DNA of 64,000 bases from Streptomyces scabiei 87.22. Its GTDB lineage: Bacteria > Actinomycetota > Actinomycetes > Streptomycetales > Streptomycetaceae. The translations under genes and the position numbers were made by a program. Below the pieces are notes generated by a model. The model was not told where the DNA came from and searched no databases. It saw only the letters and a program-made list of their open reading frames with translations. The DNA lies in contig NC_013929.1 in the NCBI RefSeq assembly GCF_000091305.1, positions 7,750,001 through 7,814,000 of the forward strand, in the 5' to 3' direction. Positions 1 to 8,314 of this stretch are shown here, piece by piece; within the stretch, counting starts at the first letter, position 1, and each line of letters begins with the position of its first letter.

Positions 1-790
1 AACGCATCGCGATGAACGACGGCCGGTCGGTGACGGCCTTCGCGGCCTCGATCGCCGCGTGCAGCGCCGCCGGGTCGAGGTCGCCGTTCTCCTGGGGCTC
101 CACGCGCTGCACGTGCCAGCCGTACGCCTCGTACCGCTTGACGGTGTCCTCGGACACGGCGGTCTCGGTGTCGCCCTCGATCGAGATGTGGTTGTCGTCC
201 CACAGCAGGACCAGGTTGCCGAGCTTCTGGTGACCGGCCAGCGAGGACGCCTCGGCGGAGATGCCCTCCTGGAGGCAGCCGTCACCGGCGATCACGAAGA
301 TGTGGTGATCGAACGGCGACTCGCCGACAGCGGCCTCCGGGTCGAACAGGCCACGCTCGTAGCGGGCGGCCATCGCCATGCCCACCGCGTTGGCGACACC
401 CTGGCCGAGCGGCCCGGTCGTCGTCTCGACGGCCTTGGTGTGCCCGTACTCGGGGTGACCCGGGGTCTTCGATCCCCAGGTGCGGAAGGACTCCAGGTCC
501 TGGAGCTCCAGGCCGAAGCCGCCCAGGTACAGCTGGATGTAGAGGGTCAGGGAGGAGTGGCCGGCGGACAGGACGAACCGGTCACGGCCCACCCAGTCGG
601 GGTCGGCGGGGTCGTGGCGCATCACCTTCTGGAAGAGGGTGTACGCGGCGGGCGCGAGGCTCATCGCCGTACCCGGATGGCCGTTGCCGACCTTCTGGAC
701 GGCGTCGGCGGCCAGGATCCGTGCGGTGTCGACGGCCCGCTGGTCCAATTCGTTCCACGCGAGGTCTGTAGTGGTCGGCTTGGTGCTCAC
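1..790 (-). CDS. tkt: Transketolase, N-terminal part (cut by window edge)
   Basis: This is the first 263 codons of a transketolase, which moves two-carbon ketol units between sugar phosphates in the pentose phosphate pathway with thiamine diphosphate. The start is GTG at 790, reading MSTKPTTTDLAWNELDQ, with a GAGGAG ribosome site about ten bases upstream. Family landmarks visible are NGHPGTAMS near residue 36, LSAGHSS, the GPLGQG segment and the ThDP/Mg motif GDGCLQEGISAE. The gene runs off the left edge, so about 60% of a usual 690-residue protein is missing. It is divergent from ctaB, an arrangement I recall from other Streptomyces chromosomes. Identification is secure. Confidence 0.96.
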   Translation of the reverse strand, partial: MSTKPTTTDLAWNELDQRAVDTARILAADAVQKVGNGHPGTAMSLAPAAYTLFQKVMRHDPADPDWVGRDRFVLSAGHSSLTLYIQLYLGGFGLELQDLESFRTWGSKTPGHPEYGHTKAVETTTGPLGQGVANAVGMAMAARYERGLFDPEAAVGESPFDHHIFVIAGDGCLQEGISAEASSLAGHQKLGNLVLLWDDNHISIEGDTETAVSEDTVKRYEAYGWHVQRVEPQENGDLDPAALHAAIEAAKAVTDRPSFIAMR

Positions 791-1158
791 CCTGGGTCAG
801 GGCTCCTCTCCACATGTCTCGTGCCGGTGTTCTTCACGGCACCGGCCGTTGTCGAGCCTACCCCCGTAGGAACGCGCATTTTTTCGAGTCATTCCAGACT
901 GCCGGGACTGGGTCCCGTCCGCCTCCCGACCAGTGGTTCGCATGCTGAGACCAGGGGGTTCCGCTGTTCGACATGTGAATACGCAGCCGCTCATCCGACT
1001 GCTCAACGCACGTGTGTCCGGCTCGCCCCGGAGCACCCGCCAACACGACCCCACCCCCTTGAAAGGCTGGCTCTGGGCAACGTCTACAGTGGCGTGGTAC
1101 GCGCGAGCCGTCACGGGGAGTTCACAACCGAAGGCTTGCTGAGGAGTCTCTGTCAGGG
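791..1158. promoter_or_regulatory. tkt/ctaB divergent intergenic region
   Basis: This 368-base gap must hold promoters for both flanking genes. For ctaB, TTGAAA at 1059-1064 and TACAGT at 1085-1090 resemble housekeeping -35 and -10 boxes, but the 20-base spacer is long, so this is tentative. For tkt, the reverse-strand hexamer TAGGCT at 855-860 could be a -10 box, without a clear -35. No convincing small gene or RNA was seen. Confidence 0.35.
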
Positions 1159-2121
1159 GTGTGCGTGACGGCCGTCGAATCCCGTCCACCGGGCGTGCTG
1201 GGCGCGAGCAGCACGAGCAGCAGCCGGGGTCAGCGGCCGATCGGGGCCCGAGTCATGGCGTTCGTGGCGCTCACCAAGCCACGGATCATCGAGCTGCTGC
1301 TGATCACCACCGTTCCGGTGATGTTCCTCGCGGAGCAGGGCGTCCCGGACCTCTGGCTGGTGCTCGCGACCTGCGTCGGCGGCTATCTCTCGGCCGGCGG
1401 TGCCAACGCGCTCAACATGTACATCGACCGCGACATCGACGCGCTCATGGAGCGCACGTCGCAGCGGCCGCTGGTCACCGGCATGGTCACCCCGCGTGAG
1501 GGCCTGGTCTTCGGCCTCACCCTCGCGGCCGTCTCCACCGCCTGGTTCGGCCTGCTCGTGAACTGGCTGTCCGCGTGGCTGTCGCTCGGGGCGCTCCTCT
1601 TCTACGTCGTCGTCTACACGATGATCCTCAAACGGCGTACGTCGCAGAACATCGTCTGGGGCGGCATCGCCGGCTGCATGCCGGTCCTCATCGGCTGGTC
1701 CGCCGTCACGAACTCGATGTCGTGGGCCGCGGTCATCCTCTTCCTCGTCATCTTCTTCTGGACCCCGCCGCACTACTGGCCCCTGTCCATGAAGGTGAAG
1801 GACGACTACGCCCGCGTCGGCGTCCCGATGCTCCCCGTGGTCGCCTCCAACAAGGTCGTCGCCCGGCAGATCGTCCTCTACAGCTGGGTGATGGTCGCCG
1901 TCTCCCTGCTGCTGACCCCCCTCGGCTACACGGGCTGGTTCTACACCTCGGTCGCCCTGGTGACGGGCGGCTGGTGGCTCTGGGAGGCGCACGCCCTCCA
2001 GAACCGCGCGAAGAACGGCTCCACCGGCGCCAAGCTCAAGGAGATGCGCCTCTTCCACTGGTCGATCACCTACGTGTCGCTGCTGTTCGTGGCGGTGGCG
2101 GTGGATCCCTTCCTGCGCTGA
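1159..2121 (+). CDS. ctaB: Protoheme IX farnesyltransferase (heme O synthase)
   Basis: CtaB attaches a farnesyl group to heme B to give heme O, the first step toward heme A of the aa3 oxidase; it acts in the membrane. The 320-residue protein has the UbiA-family signature NMYIDRDIDALMERTSQRPL around residue 90, the second site near YARVGVPMLPV, and about eight hydrophobic segments. GTG at 1159 is the longest start. GTG at 1165 (VTAVESRP), with AGGGG five bases upstream, is an equally good alternative. The partner enzyme ctaA lies 2.4 kb downstream on the other strand, so both steps of heme A synthesis are local. Confidence 0.96.
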   Translation: MCVTAVESRPPGVLGASSTSSSRGQRPIGARVMAFVALTKPRIIELLLITTVPVMFLAEQGVPDLWLVLATCVGGYLSAGGANALNMYIDRDIDALMERTSQRPLVTGMVTPREGLVFGLTLAAVSTAWFGLLVNWLSAWLSLGALLFYVVVYTMILKRRTSQNIVWGGIAGCMPVLIGWSAVTNSMSWAAVILFLVIFFWTPPHYWPLSMKVKDDYARVGVPMLPVVASNKVVARQIVLYSWVMVAVSLLLTPLGYTGWFYTSVALVTGGWWLWEAHALQNRAKNGSTGAKLKEMRLFHWSITYVSLLFVAVAVDPFLR

Positions 2122-2188
2122 CGGCGAGTGGCCAAGCCCACAAACCCCACCGTCGCCGCCCGCTCTACCCATCGGTAGCATCCTGACC

Positions 2189-2551
2189 ATGGCAGACACC
2201 AAGCAGGCAGACGAGGCCAAGGCGATCAAGGCCGCCGCGAAGGCCGAGCGCCGAGCGACCCGGCTGGCCAGGCAGATCGGCGCCTTCGCCAAGGAGCACC
2301 GAGGAGCCGAGGCCCAGGTCGCCTACATCGGCGAACAGGGCGCCCGCATCGTCCTCGTCGGCGAGGACGGCGGCTGGGGCGACCTGGTGGCACCGTCCTA
2401 CGCGATCGCCGAGGCGGCCGTCGCCAAGGCCGGAGTCACCGTCCACGAGGACTTCGACGGCGAGTTCGCCGCCAAGGTCACGACCGGCCCCTACGAATGG
2501 TCCCGCATGGCCGGAATCCAGCTCGGCGGTCCGAAGAACAGCAACACCTGA
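2189..2551 (+). CDS. Conserved hypothetical protein, 120 aa
   Basis: I cannot assign a function. The first 45 residues are a charged, Ala/Lys/Arg-rich helix (ADEAKAIKAAAKAERRATRLARQ). The rest looks like a small alpha/beta domain (QVAYIGEQGARIVLVGEDGGWGDLV). There is no signal peptide and no membrane segment, so it is probably cytoplasmic. It follows ctaB by 67 bases on the same strand and could be cotranscribed. The coding pattern is typical of Streptomyces, and the protein resembles conserved actinobacterial proteins seen near ctaB; that last point is recollection. Confidence 0.8.
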   Translation: MADTKQADEAKAIKAAAKAERRATRLARQIGAFAKEHRGAEAQVAYIGEQGARIVLVGEDGGWGDLVAPSYAIAEAAVAKAGVTVHEDFDGEFAAKVTTGPYEWSRMAGIQLGGPKNSNT

Positions 2552-2606
2552 GCCCGGCTCACCCGTTAGGCCCCGTGAACGACGGAGTCGTCCTCGGGGA
2601 GCCCGG

Positions 2607-3713
2607 ATGATCGAAACGCCGTCCCTCGTGGACCAGTACTGCCACGGCGTACTGCGCACGGAGCTGGGCCTCGGCACCTTCGAGGCCCACCTCGCGCGCA
2701 GCGAGGGCCCGCCCGCGCCCGGCACCACCTTCTTCGACACCCAGACGGGGTTCGCGGTACGCCGCTGGTGCCCGCCCCTGCTCGGCCTGGAGCCCCACTG
2801 CCCACCGGCCCGCTATCTGGCCCGGCGCCGCGAACTGGGCGTACTGGAGGCCGGCCGCAGACTCCTGCGGGGCAGCGGCATCACGACCTACCTCGTCGAC
2901 ACGGGCCTGCCCGGCGACCTCACCGGTCCGGGCGAGTTGGCCTCCACCGCGGACGCCGACGCACATGAGATCGTCCGCCTCGAACTCCTCGCCGAACAGG
3001 TCGCCGACACCTCCGGCACCGTCGACGCGTTCCTGGCCAATCTCGCCGAGTCGGTGCACGCGGCCGCCGCGCACGCCGTCGCCTTCACCTCGGTGGCGGG
3101 GGTACGGCACGGCCTGGCGTTCGCGCCCGAGCCGCCCGGGCCGGGGGAGGTGCGCGGCGCGGTGGGGCGCTGGCTCGCGCACCGGCCGGTCGGCGGGGCG
3201 CTCACCGACCCCGTCCTCCTGCGCCATCTGCTGTGGATCGCCGTCGCCTCGGGCCGCCCCCTCCAGCTCCACGCGGGTCTCGGCGAGCCGGGCCTGCGCC
3301 TCGACGCCGCCGACCCCGTCCTGCTGACCGACTTCGCCCGCGCCACGGCCGGCCTCGGCACCGACCTGGTCCTGCTGCACGGCTACCCGTACCACCGCCA
3401 CGCGGCCCATCTCGCCGGGGTCTTCCCGCACGTCCACGTCGACCTGGGCGCCGAACTCGTCCGCACCGGCGCACGCGCCGGCGCCGTGCTCGCCGAGGTC
3501 CTGGAACTCGCCCCCTTCGGCAAGATCCTCTTCTCCAGCGGCGCGCACGGCCTGCCCGAGCTGCACGTGGTCGGGGCCCGGCTGTTCCGGGAGGCGCTGG
3601 CCCGGGTGCTGGGGACCTGGGTGGCGGAGGGCGCCTGGTCGCCGGCGGACGCGCAGCGCGTGGCGGGACTGGTCGCGGCGGGCAACGCGCGGCGGGTGTA
3701 CGGGCTGGGATAG
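2607..3713 (+). CDS. Amidohydrolase family protein
   Basis: This is a 368-residue metal-dependent hydrolase of the amidohydrolase superfamily, closest in style to the FluG/nodulin-type amidohydrolase domains associated with glutamine synthetase-like proteins. The N-terminus MIETPSLVDQYCHGVL carries the usual metal-ligand region, though the classic HxH is reduced to DQYCHG. Later motifs are LQLHAGLGEPG near residue 220, LVLLHGYPYHRHAAHLAGVFPHVHVDLGA near 260, and ILFSSGAHGLPELH near 300, which fit the strands bearing metal ligands. The substrate is unknown. It is 17 bases upstream of a nucleotidyltransferase-like gene and may share its transcript. Confidence 0.82.
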   Translation: MIETPSLVDQYCHGVLRTELGLGTFEAHLARSEGPPAPGTTFFDTQTGFAVRRWCPPLLGLEPHCPPARYLARRRELGVLEAGRRLLRGSGITTYLVDTGLPGDLTGPGELASTADADAHEIVRLELLAEQVADTSGTVDAFLANLAESVHAAAAHAVAFTSVAGVRHGLAFAPEPPGPGEVRGAVGRWLAHRPVGGALTDPVLLRHLLWIAVASGRPLQLHAGLGEPGLRLDAADPVLLTDFARATAGLGTDLVLLHGYPYHRHAAHLAGVFPHVHVDLGAELVRTGARAGAVLAEVLELAPFGKILFSSGAHGLPELHVVGARLFREALARVLGTWVAEGAWSPADAQRVAGLVAAGNARRVYGLG

Positions 3714-3730
3714 CCGGTGAGACTGGCCGT

Positions 3731-4498
3731 ATGACCCACAGCGACGCGCCGGGCGGTTTACCCGCCTCCGCCTCCGACACCGCGGCCCTGGCCGGACGGT
3801 TCCTCGACGGACTGCGGGATCTCGCCCCGCTCGCCGTCTGGGCCCACGGCTCCCTCGGCGGCGGTGACTACCAGGAGGGCCGCAGCGACCTGGACCTGAT
3901 CGCCGTCCTGGACGGCACGGTCACGGCCCGGACCGCCTGGCGGGTGGGGCGCCTGCACGCCGGGCTGCGCCACGCGCCCCTGGCGGCGCACCTGCACTGC
4001 ACCTATCTGACGCCCGGCACGGGGTCCGACCCGGGCCGGACCCACCTCACCTGGGCGCACGAGCAGCTGTTCCGGCGGACGGTCACCCCGGTCACCCGGC
4101 GCGAGCTGCACACCTTCGGGCTCGTCCTGCACGGCGAACCGCCCGGGGCGCTGCTGCCGCCGGTCTCCGACACCGAACTGCGCGCCTTCGTCGTGCGCGA
4201 CCAGCGGGATTTCTGGCGCCCGGCGGTCGACCGGGCCCGTCTGTGGGAGCAGGACGTCTGGGTCGACCTCGGACTGCTCACCCTGGCCCGCGCCACCGCC
4301 ACCCTGCGCGAGGGCCGGCTGATCTCCAAGCGCGAGGCCCTGGACCTGCTGCCCTCCCTCGGCGCACCCGAGGAGATCGTCGAGGACATCCGGCGGCGCC
4401 GGTACGGACGGCGGGCCGAGCCGGTGCCGCACCGGGGCGAGCGGACCCGGCGGTTCCTCGGCCCGGCGATCGACGACCTCGTACGGACGTACGGCTGA
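3731..4498 (+). CDS. Nucleotidyltransferase-domain protein (AadA-like)
   Basis: The 255-residue protein has the nucleotidyltransferase-fold signature HGSLGGGDYQ-EGRSDLDLI near residue 38: a Gly-Ser followed by the Asp-x-Asp metal pair. Members of this fold transfer nucleotides to small molecules, as in aminoglycoside 3''-adenylyltransferases. The C-terminal helical half, with Trp/Arg-rich helices and LISKREALDLLPSL, also fits the AadA-type architecture. ATG 3731 is chosen because the family fold begins just after it and the upstream frame is read-through of the previous gene. A resistance role is possible but not shown; a housekeeping nucleotidyltransferase is equally likely. Confidence 0.78.
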   Translation: MTHSDAPGGLPASASDTAALAGRFLDGLRDLAPLAVWAHGSLGGGDYQEGRSDLDLIAVLDGTVTARTAWRVGRLHAGLRHAPLAAHLHCTYLTPGTGSDPGRTHLTWAHEQLFRRTVTPVTRRELHTFGLVLHGEPPGALLPPVSDTELRAFVVRDQRDFWRPAVDRARLWEQDVWVDLGLLTLARATATLREGRLISKREALDLLPSLGAPEEIVEDIRRRRYGRRAEPVPHRGERTRRFLGPAIDDLVRTYG

Positions 4499-4520
4499 CG
4501 CGGGCCCGGCCCGGCCTGCC

Positions 4521-5543
4521 TCAGCCCCGCGCGGCGACCGGTGTCTCGGAGACGGCCGGACCCGGCACGTCCGCCCCGTCCACCTGGTCCGCCGGCCGCT
4601 CGCGAAGCGACAGCAGGACGCGGAGCGTGGCGATCCACACCAGGCAGGAACCCAGCATGTGCGCGCCGACCAGGACCTCGGGAAGGTCGGTGAAGTACTG
4701 GACGTAGCCGACGACGCCCTGGGCCAGGAGGACCAGGAACAGGTCACGGGTGCGGTGCAGCGGCTCGCGCGGGGAGTCCACCGCCTTCAGGACGAACCAC
4801 AGGGCGAAGGTGAGCGTCACCACGATCCAGGCCAGCACCGCGTGCAGCTTGGTGACGTTCTCCCAGTTCAGCGGGATGCGATGGACCTCACTGGAGTCAC
4901 CGGCGTGCGGGCCGGCGCCCGTGACGACCGTGCCCACCGCGATCAGCAGCAGCGTGACGCCGACCAGGATCGCCACCAGCTGCCGCACCGCCTGGCCGAC
5001 CAGCGGACGCGGGGCGGTGTCGCCCTCGCCGGTGCGGTGCCACATCACGGCGGCGACGGCGATGAGGGCGGTGGAGAGCAGGAAGTGCGCGGCCACCGTG
5101 TACGGGTTGAGGCCGACCAGGACCACGATGCCGCCGAGCACCGCGTTGCTCATGACGACCCAGAACTGCGCCCAGCCCAGCCGGGTCAGGCTGCGCCGGT
5201 ACGGCTTCTGCGAGCGCGCGGCGACGATCGCCCAGCCGACCGCCGCGCACAGCACGTACGTCAGCATGCGGTTGCCGAACTCGATGTAGCCGTGGACGCC
5301 CATCTCACGGGTCGCGGTGAGCGAGTCGTCGGTGCACTTGGGCCAGGTCGGGCAGCCGAGGCCCGACCCGGTGAGCCGCACGGCACCGCCGGTCACCACG
5401 ATCACCACCGCCATGACGAGGGCGGCGAGAGCCGCCCGCCGGACCGTTCTGGGGTCCGGGGTCCAGCGGTCGGCGATGAAGGCGAGCGGGTTGCGCGCAG
5501 CGGAGACGAGGTCGTCGCGGGTCGGTTTCGGCACGCGCACCAT
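4521..5543 (-). CDS. ctaA: Heme A synthase (CtaA/COX15 family)
   Basis: CtaA oxidises the C8 methyl of heme O to give heme A for cytochrome aa3 oxidase. The 340-residue protein has eight predicted membrane helices and the conserved extracellular cysteine pair in LTGSGLGCPTWPKC. The heme-ligand histidines sit in VHGYIEFGNR, AAHFLLS, TKLHAVLAW and VGAHMLGS, as expected for two four-helix halves. ATG 5543 (MVRVPKPTRDDL) is preferred; the open frame extends upstream but that part is low-complexity. It is convergent with the nucleotidyltransferase gene and lies just downstream of the ABC exporter genes. Confidence 0.95.
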   Translation of the reverse strand: MVRVPKPTRDDLVSAARNPLAFIADRWTPDPRTVRRAALAALVMAVVIVVTGGAVRLTGSGLGCPTWPKCTDDSLTATREMGVHGYIEFGNRMLTYVLCAAVGWAIVAARSQKPYRRSLTRLGWAQFWVVMSNAVLGGIVVLVGLNPYTVAAHFLLSTALIAVAAVMWHRTGEGDTAPRPLVGQAVRQLVAILVGVTLLLIAVGTVVTGAGPHAGDSSEVHRIPLNWENVTKLHAVLAWIVVTLTFALWFVLKAVDSPREPLHRTRDLFLVLLAQGVVGYVQYFTDLPEVLVGAHMLGSCLVWIATLRVLLSLRERPADQVDGADVPGPAVSETPVAARG

Positions 5544-5602
5544 GGTAGGCCCGTCGCTTGTGCACGCGTTCACGAGGGTGCGGACGGGGTGCTGACCTGG
5601 GC

Positions 5603-6388
5603 TTATTCCCAGCGGAAGTACCGGGCGGCCGCGCCCAGCCCGAGCAGCGCCCACACCGCGAGGATCCCGAGGTCGCCCCAGGGCACGCCGGCGCCGTGCT
5701 GGAGGACGTCCCGCAGCCCGTCCGACAGGGCCGCGATCGGCAGCAGCCCGAGCACGCTCTGCGCCGCGTCCGGGAACTTCTCCAGTGGGACCACGACACC
5801 GCCGCCCACCAGCAGCAGCAGGAACACCAGGTTCGCCGCCGCGAGCGTCGCCTCCGCCTTGAGCGTGCCCGCCATCAGCAGCCCGAGCCCCGAGAACGCG
5901 GCCGTGCCGAGGACCAGCAGGAGCAGCACGGCGAAGGGGTTGCCGTGCGGGTTCCAGCCCATCGCGAAGGCGATCACCGTGAGCAGGACGACCTGGAGGA
6001 TCTCGGTGACCAGCACGGACAGGGTCTTCGCGGTCATCAGGCCCCAGCGCGGGAGCGGCGAGACCGCCAGCCGCTTCAGCACGCCGTAGCGGCGCTCGAA
6101 GCCGGTGGCGATGGCCTGTCCGGTGAACGCCGTCGACATCACGGCGAGCGCCAGCACGCCCGGCGCCAGGAAGTCGACCGTCGTGCCCTCGCCGGTGTCG
6201 ACGATGTCCACCGAGCCGAACAGCACCAGCAGCAGGGTCGGGATGACCACGGTGAGGAGCAGCTGCTCGCCGTTGCGCAGCAGCATCCGTGTCTCCAGGG
6301 CCGCCTGCGCCGCGATCATGCGGGGGAGGGGCGCGGCGCCCGGCTTCGGCGCGTAGGTCCCGGCGCCCCTGTCGGTGGTCGCGCTCAT
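5603..6388 (-). CDS. ABC-2 type transporter permease
   Basis: This 261-residue membrane protein is the permease half of a DrrAB-like exporter. It has about six hydrophobic segments, including LLLTVVIPTLLLVLFGSVDI near residue 50 and LVFLLLLVGGGVVVPLEKFP near 190, the latter being the typical ABC2-membrane signature. ATG 6388 overlaps the stop of the upstream ATPase gene as ATGA, so translation is coupled and the two products should act together. The longer open frame upstream of this start is out-of-frame ATPase DNA. The substrate is unknown; drugs, lipids or antibiotics are typical. Confidence 0.9.
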   Translation of the reverse strand: MSATTDRGAGTYAPKPGAAPLPRMIAAQAALETRMLLRNGEQLLLTVVIPTLLLVLFGSVDIVDTGEGTTVDFLAPGVLALAVMSTAFTGQAIATGFERRYGVLKRLAVSPLPRWGLMTAKTLSVLVTEILQVVLLTVIAFAMGWNPHGNPFAVLLLLVLGTAAFSGLGLLMAGTLKAEATLAAANLVFLLLLVGGGVVVPLEKFPDAAQSVLGLLPIAALSDGLRDVLQHGAGVPWGDLGILAVWALLGLGAAARYFRWE

Positions 6389-7308
6389 GAACGCAGCTCC
6401 TTGCCGGTCAGTTCCAGGAAGACGTCCTCCAGGGTGTGCCGCTCCACCGAGATGCGGTCCGGCATCACCCCGTGCTGGGCGCACCAGGAGGCGACGGTCG
6501 CCAGCAGCTGCGGGTTGATCTTGCCGGTCACCCGGTAGACACCGGGCGTCAGTTCGACGGCGGCGGAGTCCGCCGGGAGGGCCTTGAGCAGGGAGCCGAC
6601 GTCGAGGGCCGGGCGGCCGGTGAACCGCAGGGTGTTCTCGGCGCCGCCCCGGCACAGCTGCTCGGGCGAGCCCTGGGCGACGACCCGGCCGCCGTCGATG
6701 ATCGCGACGTCGTCCGCGAGCTGCTCGGCCTCGTCCATGTAGTGCGTGGTGAGGATGACCGCGACGCCGTCCGCGCGCAGGTCCCGGACCAGCTCCCAGG
6801 TGGCCCGGCGGGCCTGCGGGTCGAGGCCGGCGGTGGGCTCGTCGAGGAAGACCAGCTCGGGGCGGCCGACCACGGCCATCGCGAGGGCGAGCCGCTGCTG
6901 CTGGCCGCCGGAGAGCCGGCGGTAGGCCGTACGGCCGCAGCCGCCGAGACCCAGCCGCTCGATCAGGGCGTCGACGTCGAGCGGGTGGGCGTGCAGCCGG
7001 GCCACGTGCCGGAGCATCTCCTCGGCGCGGGCGCCGGAGTAGACGCCGCCGGACTGGAGCATCACGCCTATCCGGGGGCGCAGGGCGGCGGCCTCGCGGA
7101 CCGGGTCGAGACCGAGGACGGACACCGAGCCGGAGTCCGGGCTCCGGTAGCCCTCGCAGGTCTCGATCGTGGTCGTCTTCCCCGCGCCGTTGGGGCCGAG
7201 CACGGCGGTGACGCCCGCTCCGGCCGTCAGGTCCAGGCCGTCCACCGCGGTCTTGTCGCCGTACCGTTTCACCAGGGAGCGGACCTGGACCACGGGGTCA
7301 CTTCGCAT
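6385..7308 (-). CDS. ABC transporter ATP-binding protein (DrrA-like)
   Basis: This 307-residue ATPase powers the permease encoded next to it. Visible motifs are Walker A GPNGAGKTT near residue 37, Q-loop VMLQSGGVYSGARAEE, signature RLSGGQQQRLALA near 133, Walker B LVFLDEPTAGLDP, and the switch histidine in ILTTHYMDEAEQ. The C-terminal 80 residues form the extra domain common in DrrA-type exporters (TLEDVFLELTGKEL). ATG 7308 gives the normal ATPase N-terminus, MRSDPVVQVRSLVKRYG. The stop overlaps the permease start. Confidence 0.93.
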   Translation of the reverse strand: MRSDPVVQVRSLVKRYGDKTAVDGLDLTAGAGVTAVLGPNGAGKTTTIETCEGYRSPDSGSVSVLGLDPVREAAALRPRIGVMLQSGGVYSGARAEEMLRHVARLHAHPLDVDALIERLGLGGCGRTAYRRLSGGQQQRLALAMAVVGRPELVFLDEPTAGLDPQARRATWELVRDLRADGVAVILTTHYMDEAEQLADDVAIIDGGRVVAQGSPEQLCRGGAENTLRFTGRPALDVGSLLKALPADSAAVELTPGVYRVTGKINPQLLATVASWCAQHGVMPDRISVERHTLEDVFLELTGKELRS

Positions 7309-7318
7309 GCGCCCGAGT

Positions 7319-8152
7319 CTAGGGACGCGGCCGGGCGACGAGGCGGCCGGGTCCGGAGATCTCCTCCTCACGGGGACGGTGCACCGGGAGCCAGCGCTCG
7401 GCGTACGCCACCGCGTCGGCCACCGGGAACAGGCGTACGTCCGCCGCGCCCACCCTGGCCCGGCGGACCTCACGGTCGCGCTCGAAGTCGTGGCCCAGCT
7501 CGTCGAACCGGTCCGAGTCGACCGACACCTCGGTCACCACCTCCCAGCCCTCCGCACCCGGACGGCCCATCTCGACCAGCGGCGCGGGCGTGCGGTACTC
7601 GGCCAGGTGGAAACAGGTGCAGCTGTCCCAGCCCGCGCCGAGCAGCAGCACCCGGGCGCCCGCCCGTTCCAGCCGGGCCAGCGGGCTGCGTTCGCCGAGG
7701 CTGCAGTCCGGGGCGTGGTCGGCGAGGAGCCCGGCCGCGGCCGGGCCGACCGCCGCGAAGGACGTCTGGGGGTGCGCGCTGCGCAGGGCGCCGGGCCAGG
7801 TCCGTACCGTCTCGGGGATCACTCCCATCCCGCGGGACGGCGTGATCGCGGGGTCGTAGCCCGGCATGGCGGCCCGTATGGGCTCCCACCACTCCTCGGG
7901 CACCGGCGGACGGGCCCAGAGCGCGGGGTCCGAGAGGTCGCCGGTCTGGGTGGGGACGACCAGGGTGCCGTCCGGACCGAGCGCGTCGAGCAGCGCCAGG
8001 ACCACCGTGACGGAGCCTCCGCAGACCCAGCCGAGCGCGCTGAGCGAGGAGTGCACGAGGAGGGTCTCGCCGGGTTCGACACCGGCGGCGCGCAGGTCCG
8101 CCGCCAGGCCGGCGCGGGTGACGAGCGGGCCGGTGGGAGGGGTTGTCGGCAT
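7319..8152 (-). CDS. Aminoglycoside N(3)-acetyltransferase family protein
   Basis: This 277-residue protein belongs to the AAC(3)/YokD family, which transfers acetyl from acetyl-CoA to amino groups, classically position 3 of aminoglycosides. Family marks are LLVHSSLSALGWVCGG near residue 32, GTLVVPTQTGDLSDP, SRGMGVIPETVRTWPGALRSAHPQ-SFAAVG and LLLGAGWDSCTCFHLAEY with the expected His. The stop lies 10 bases from the start of the exporter ATPase gene, so the three may form an operon. Its real substrate may be an antibiotic or an unrelated amine. The start is divergent from sufR, and the shared gap holds an iron-box-like palindrome. Confidence 0.88.
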   Translation of the reverse strand: MPTTPPTGPLVTRAGLAADLRAAGVEPGETLLVHSSLSALGWVCGGSVTVVLALLDALGPDGTLVVPTQTGDLSDPALWARPPVPEEWWEPIRAAMPGYDPAITPSRGMGVIPETVRTWPGALRSAHPQTSFAAVGPAAAGLLADHAPDCSLGERSPLARLERAGARVLLLGAGWDSCTCFHLAEYRTPAPLVEMGRPGAEGWEVVTEVSVDSDRFDELGHDFERDREVRRARVGAADVRLFPVADAVAYAERWLPVHRPREEEISGPGRLVARPRP

Positions 8153-8225
8153 GGTGTGGCAGTCTTCCGGAGCGGCTCGCGCGACGCCACCGAGTTGATC
8201 GATCAGTGATCGTTCCCCCAGGTCA

Positions 8226-8242
8226 GCTTAGGTTTGCCTAAG
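8226..8242. promoter_or_regulatory. Iron-box-like palindrome (candidate DmdR/IdeR site)
   Basis: CTTAGGTTTGCCTAAG at 8227-8242 has perfect 6-base arms around TTTG. It matches the left 14 bases of the 19-base actinobacterial iron box TTAGGTTAGSCTAACCTAA at all but one base, while the right part is poor. It lies between the AAC(3)-type gene and sufR, so iron control of either is possible. Regulator identity is inferred from the motif alone. Confidence 0.5.
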
Positions 8243-8300
8243 TGATGTACGGCACCGGCCGCCCGTCCGGACGCGGCTTGCCCCTCTCCGAGGAATTACG

Positions 8301-8314
8301 CAACAATGGCGTTG
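8301..8314. promoter_or_regulatory. Candidate SufR operator CAAC-N6-GTTG
   Basis: CAACAATGGCGTTG is a perfect CAAC-N6-GTTG palindrome. This is the form I recall being described for SufR of Streptomyces avermitilis in front of its suf operon. Its last base is the first base of the GTG start codon of sufR, so a bound repressor would sit over the start of the transcript. This supports autoregulation of the whole operon. Confidence 0.7.

Noticed and set aside
860..900. SigR-type promoter for transketolase
   Set aside because: GGAAT and GTT are present on the minus strand but 17 bases apart rather than the usual 18-19, so support is too weak.
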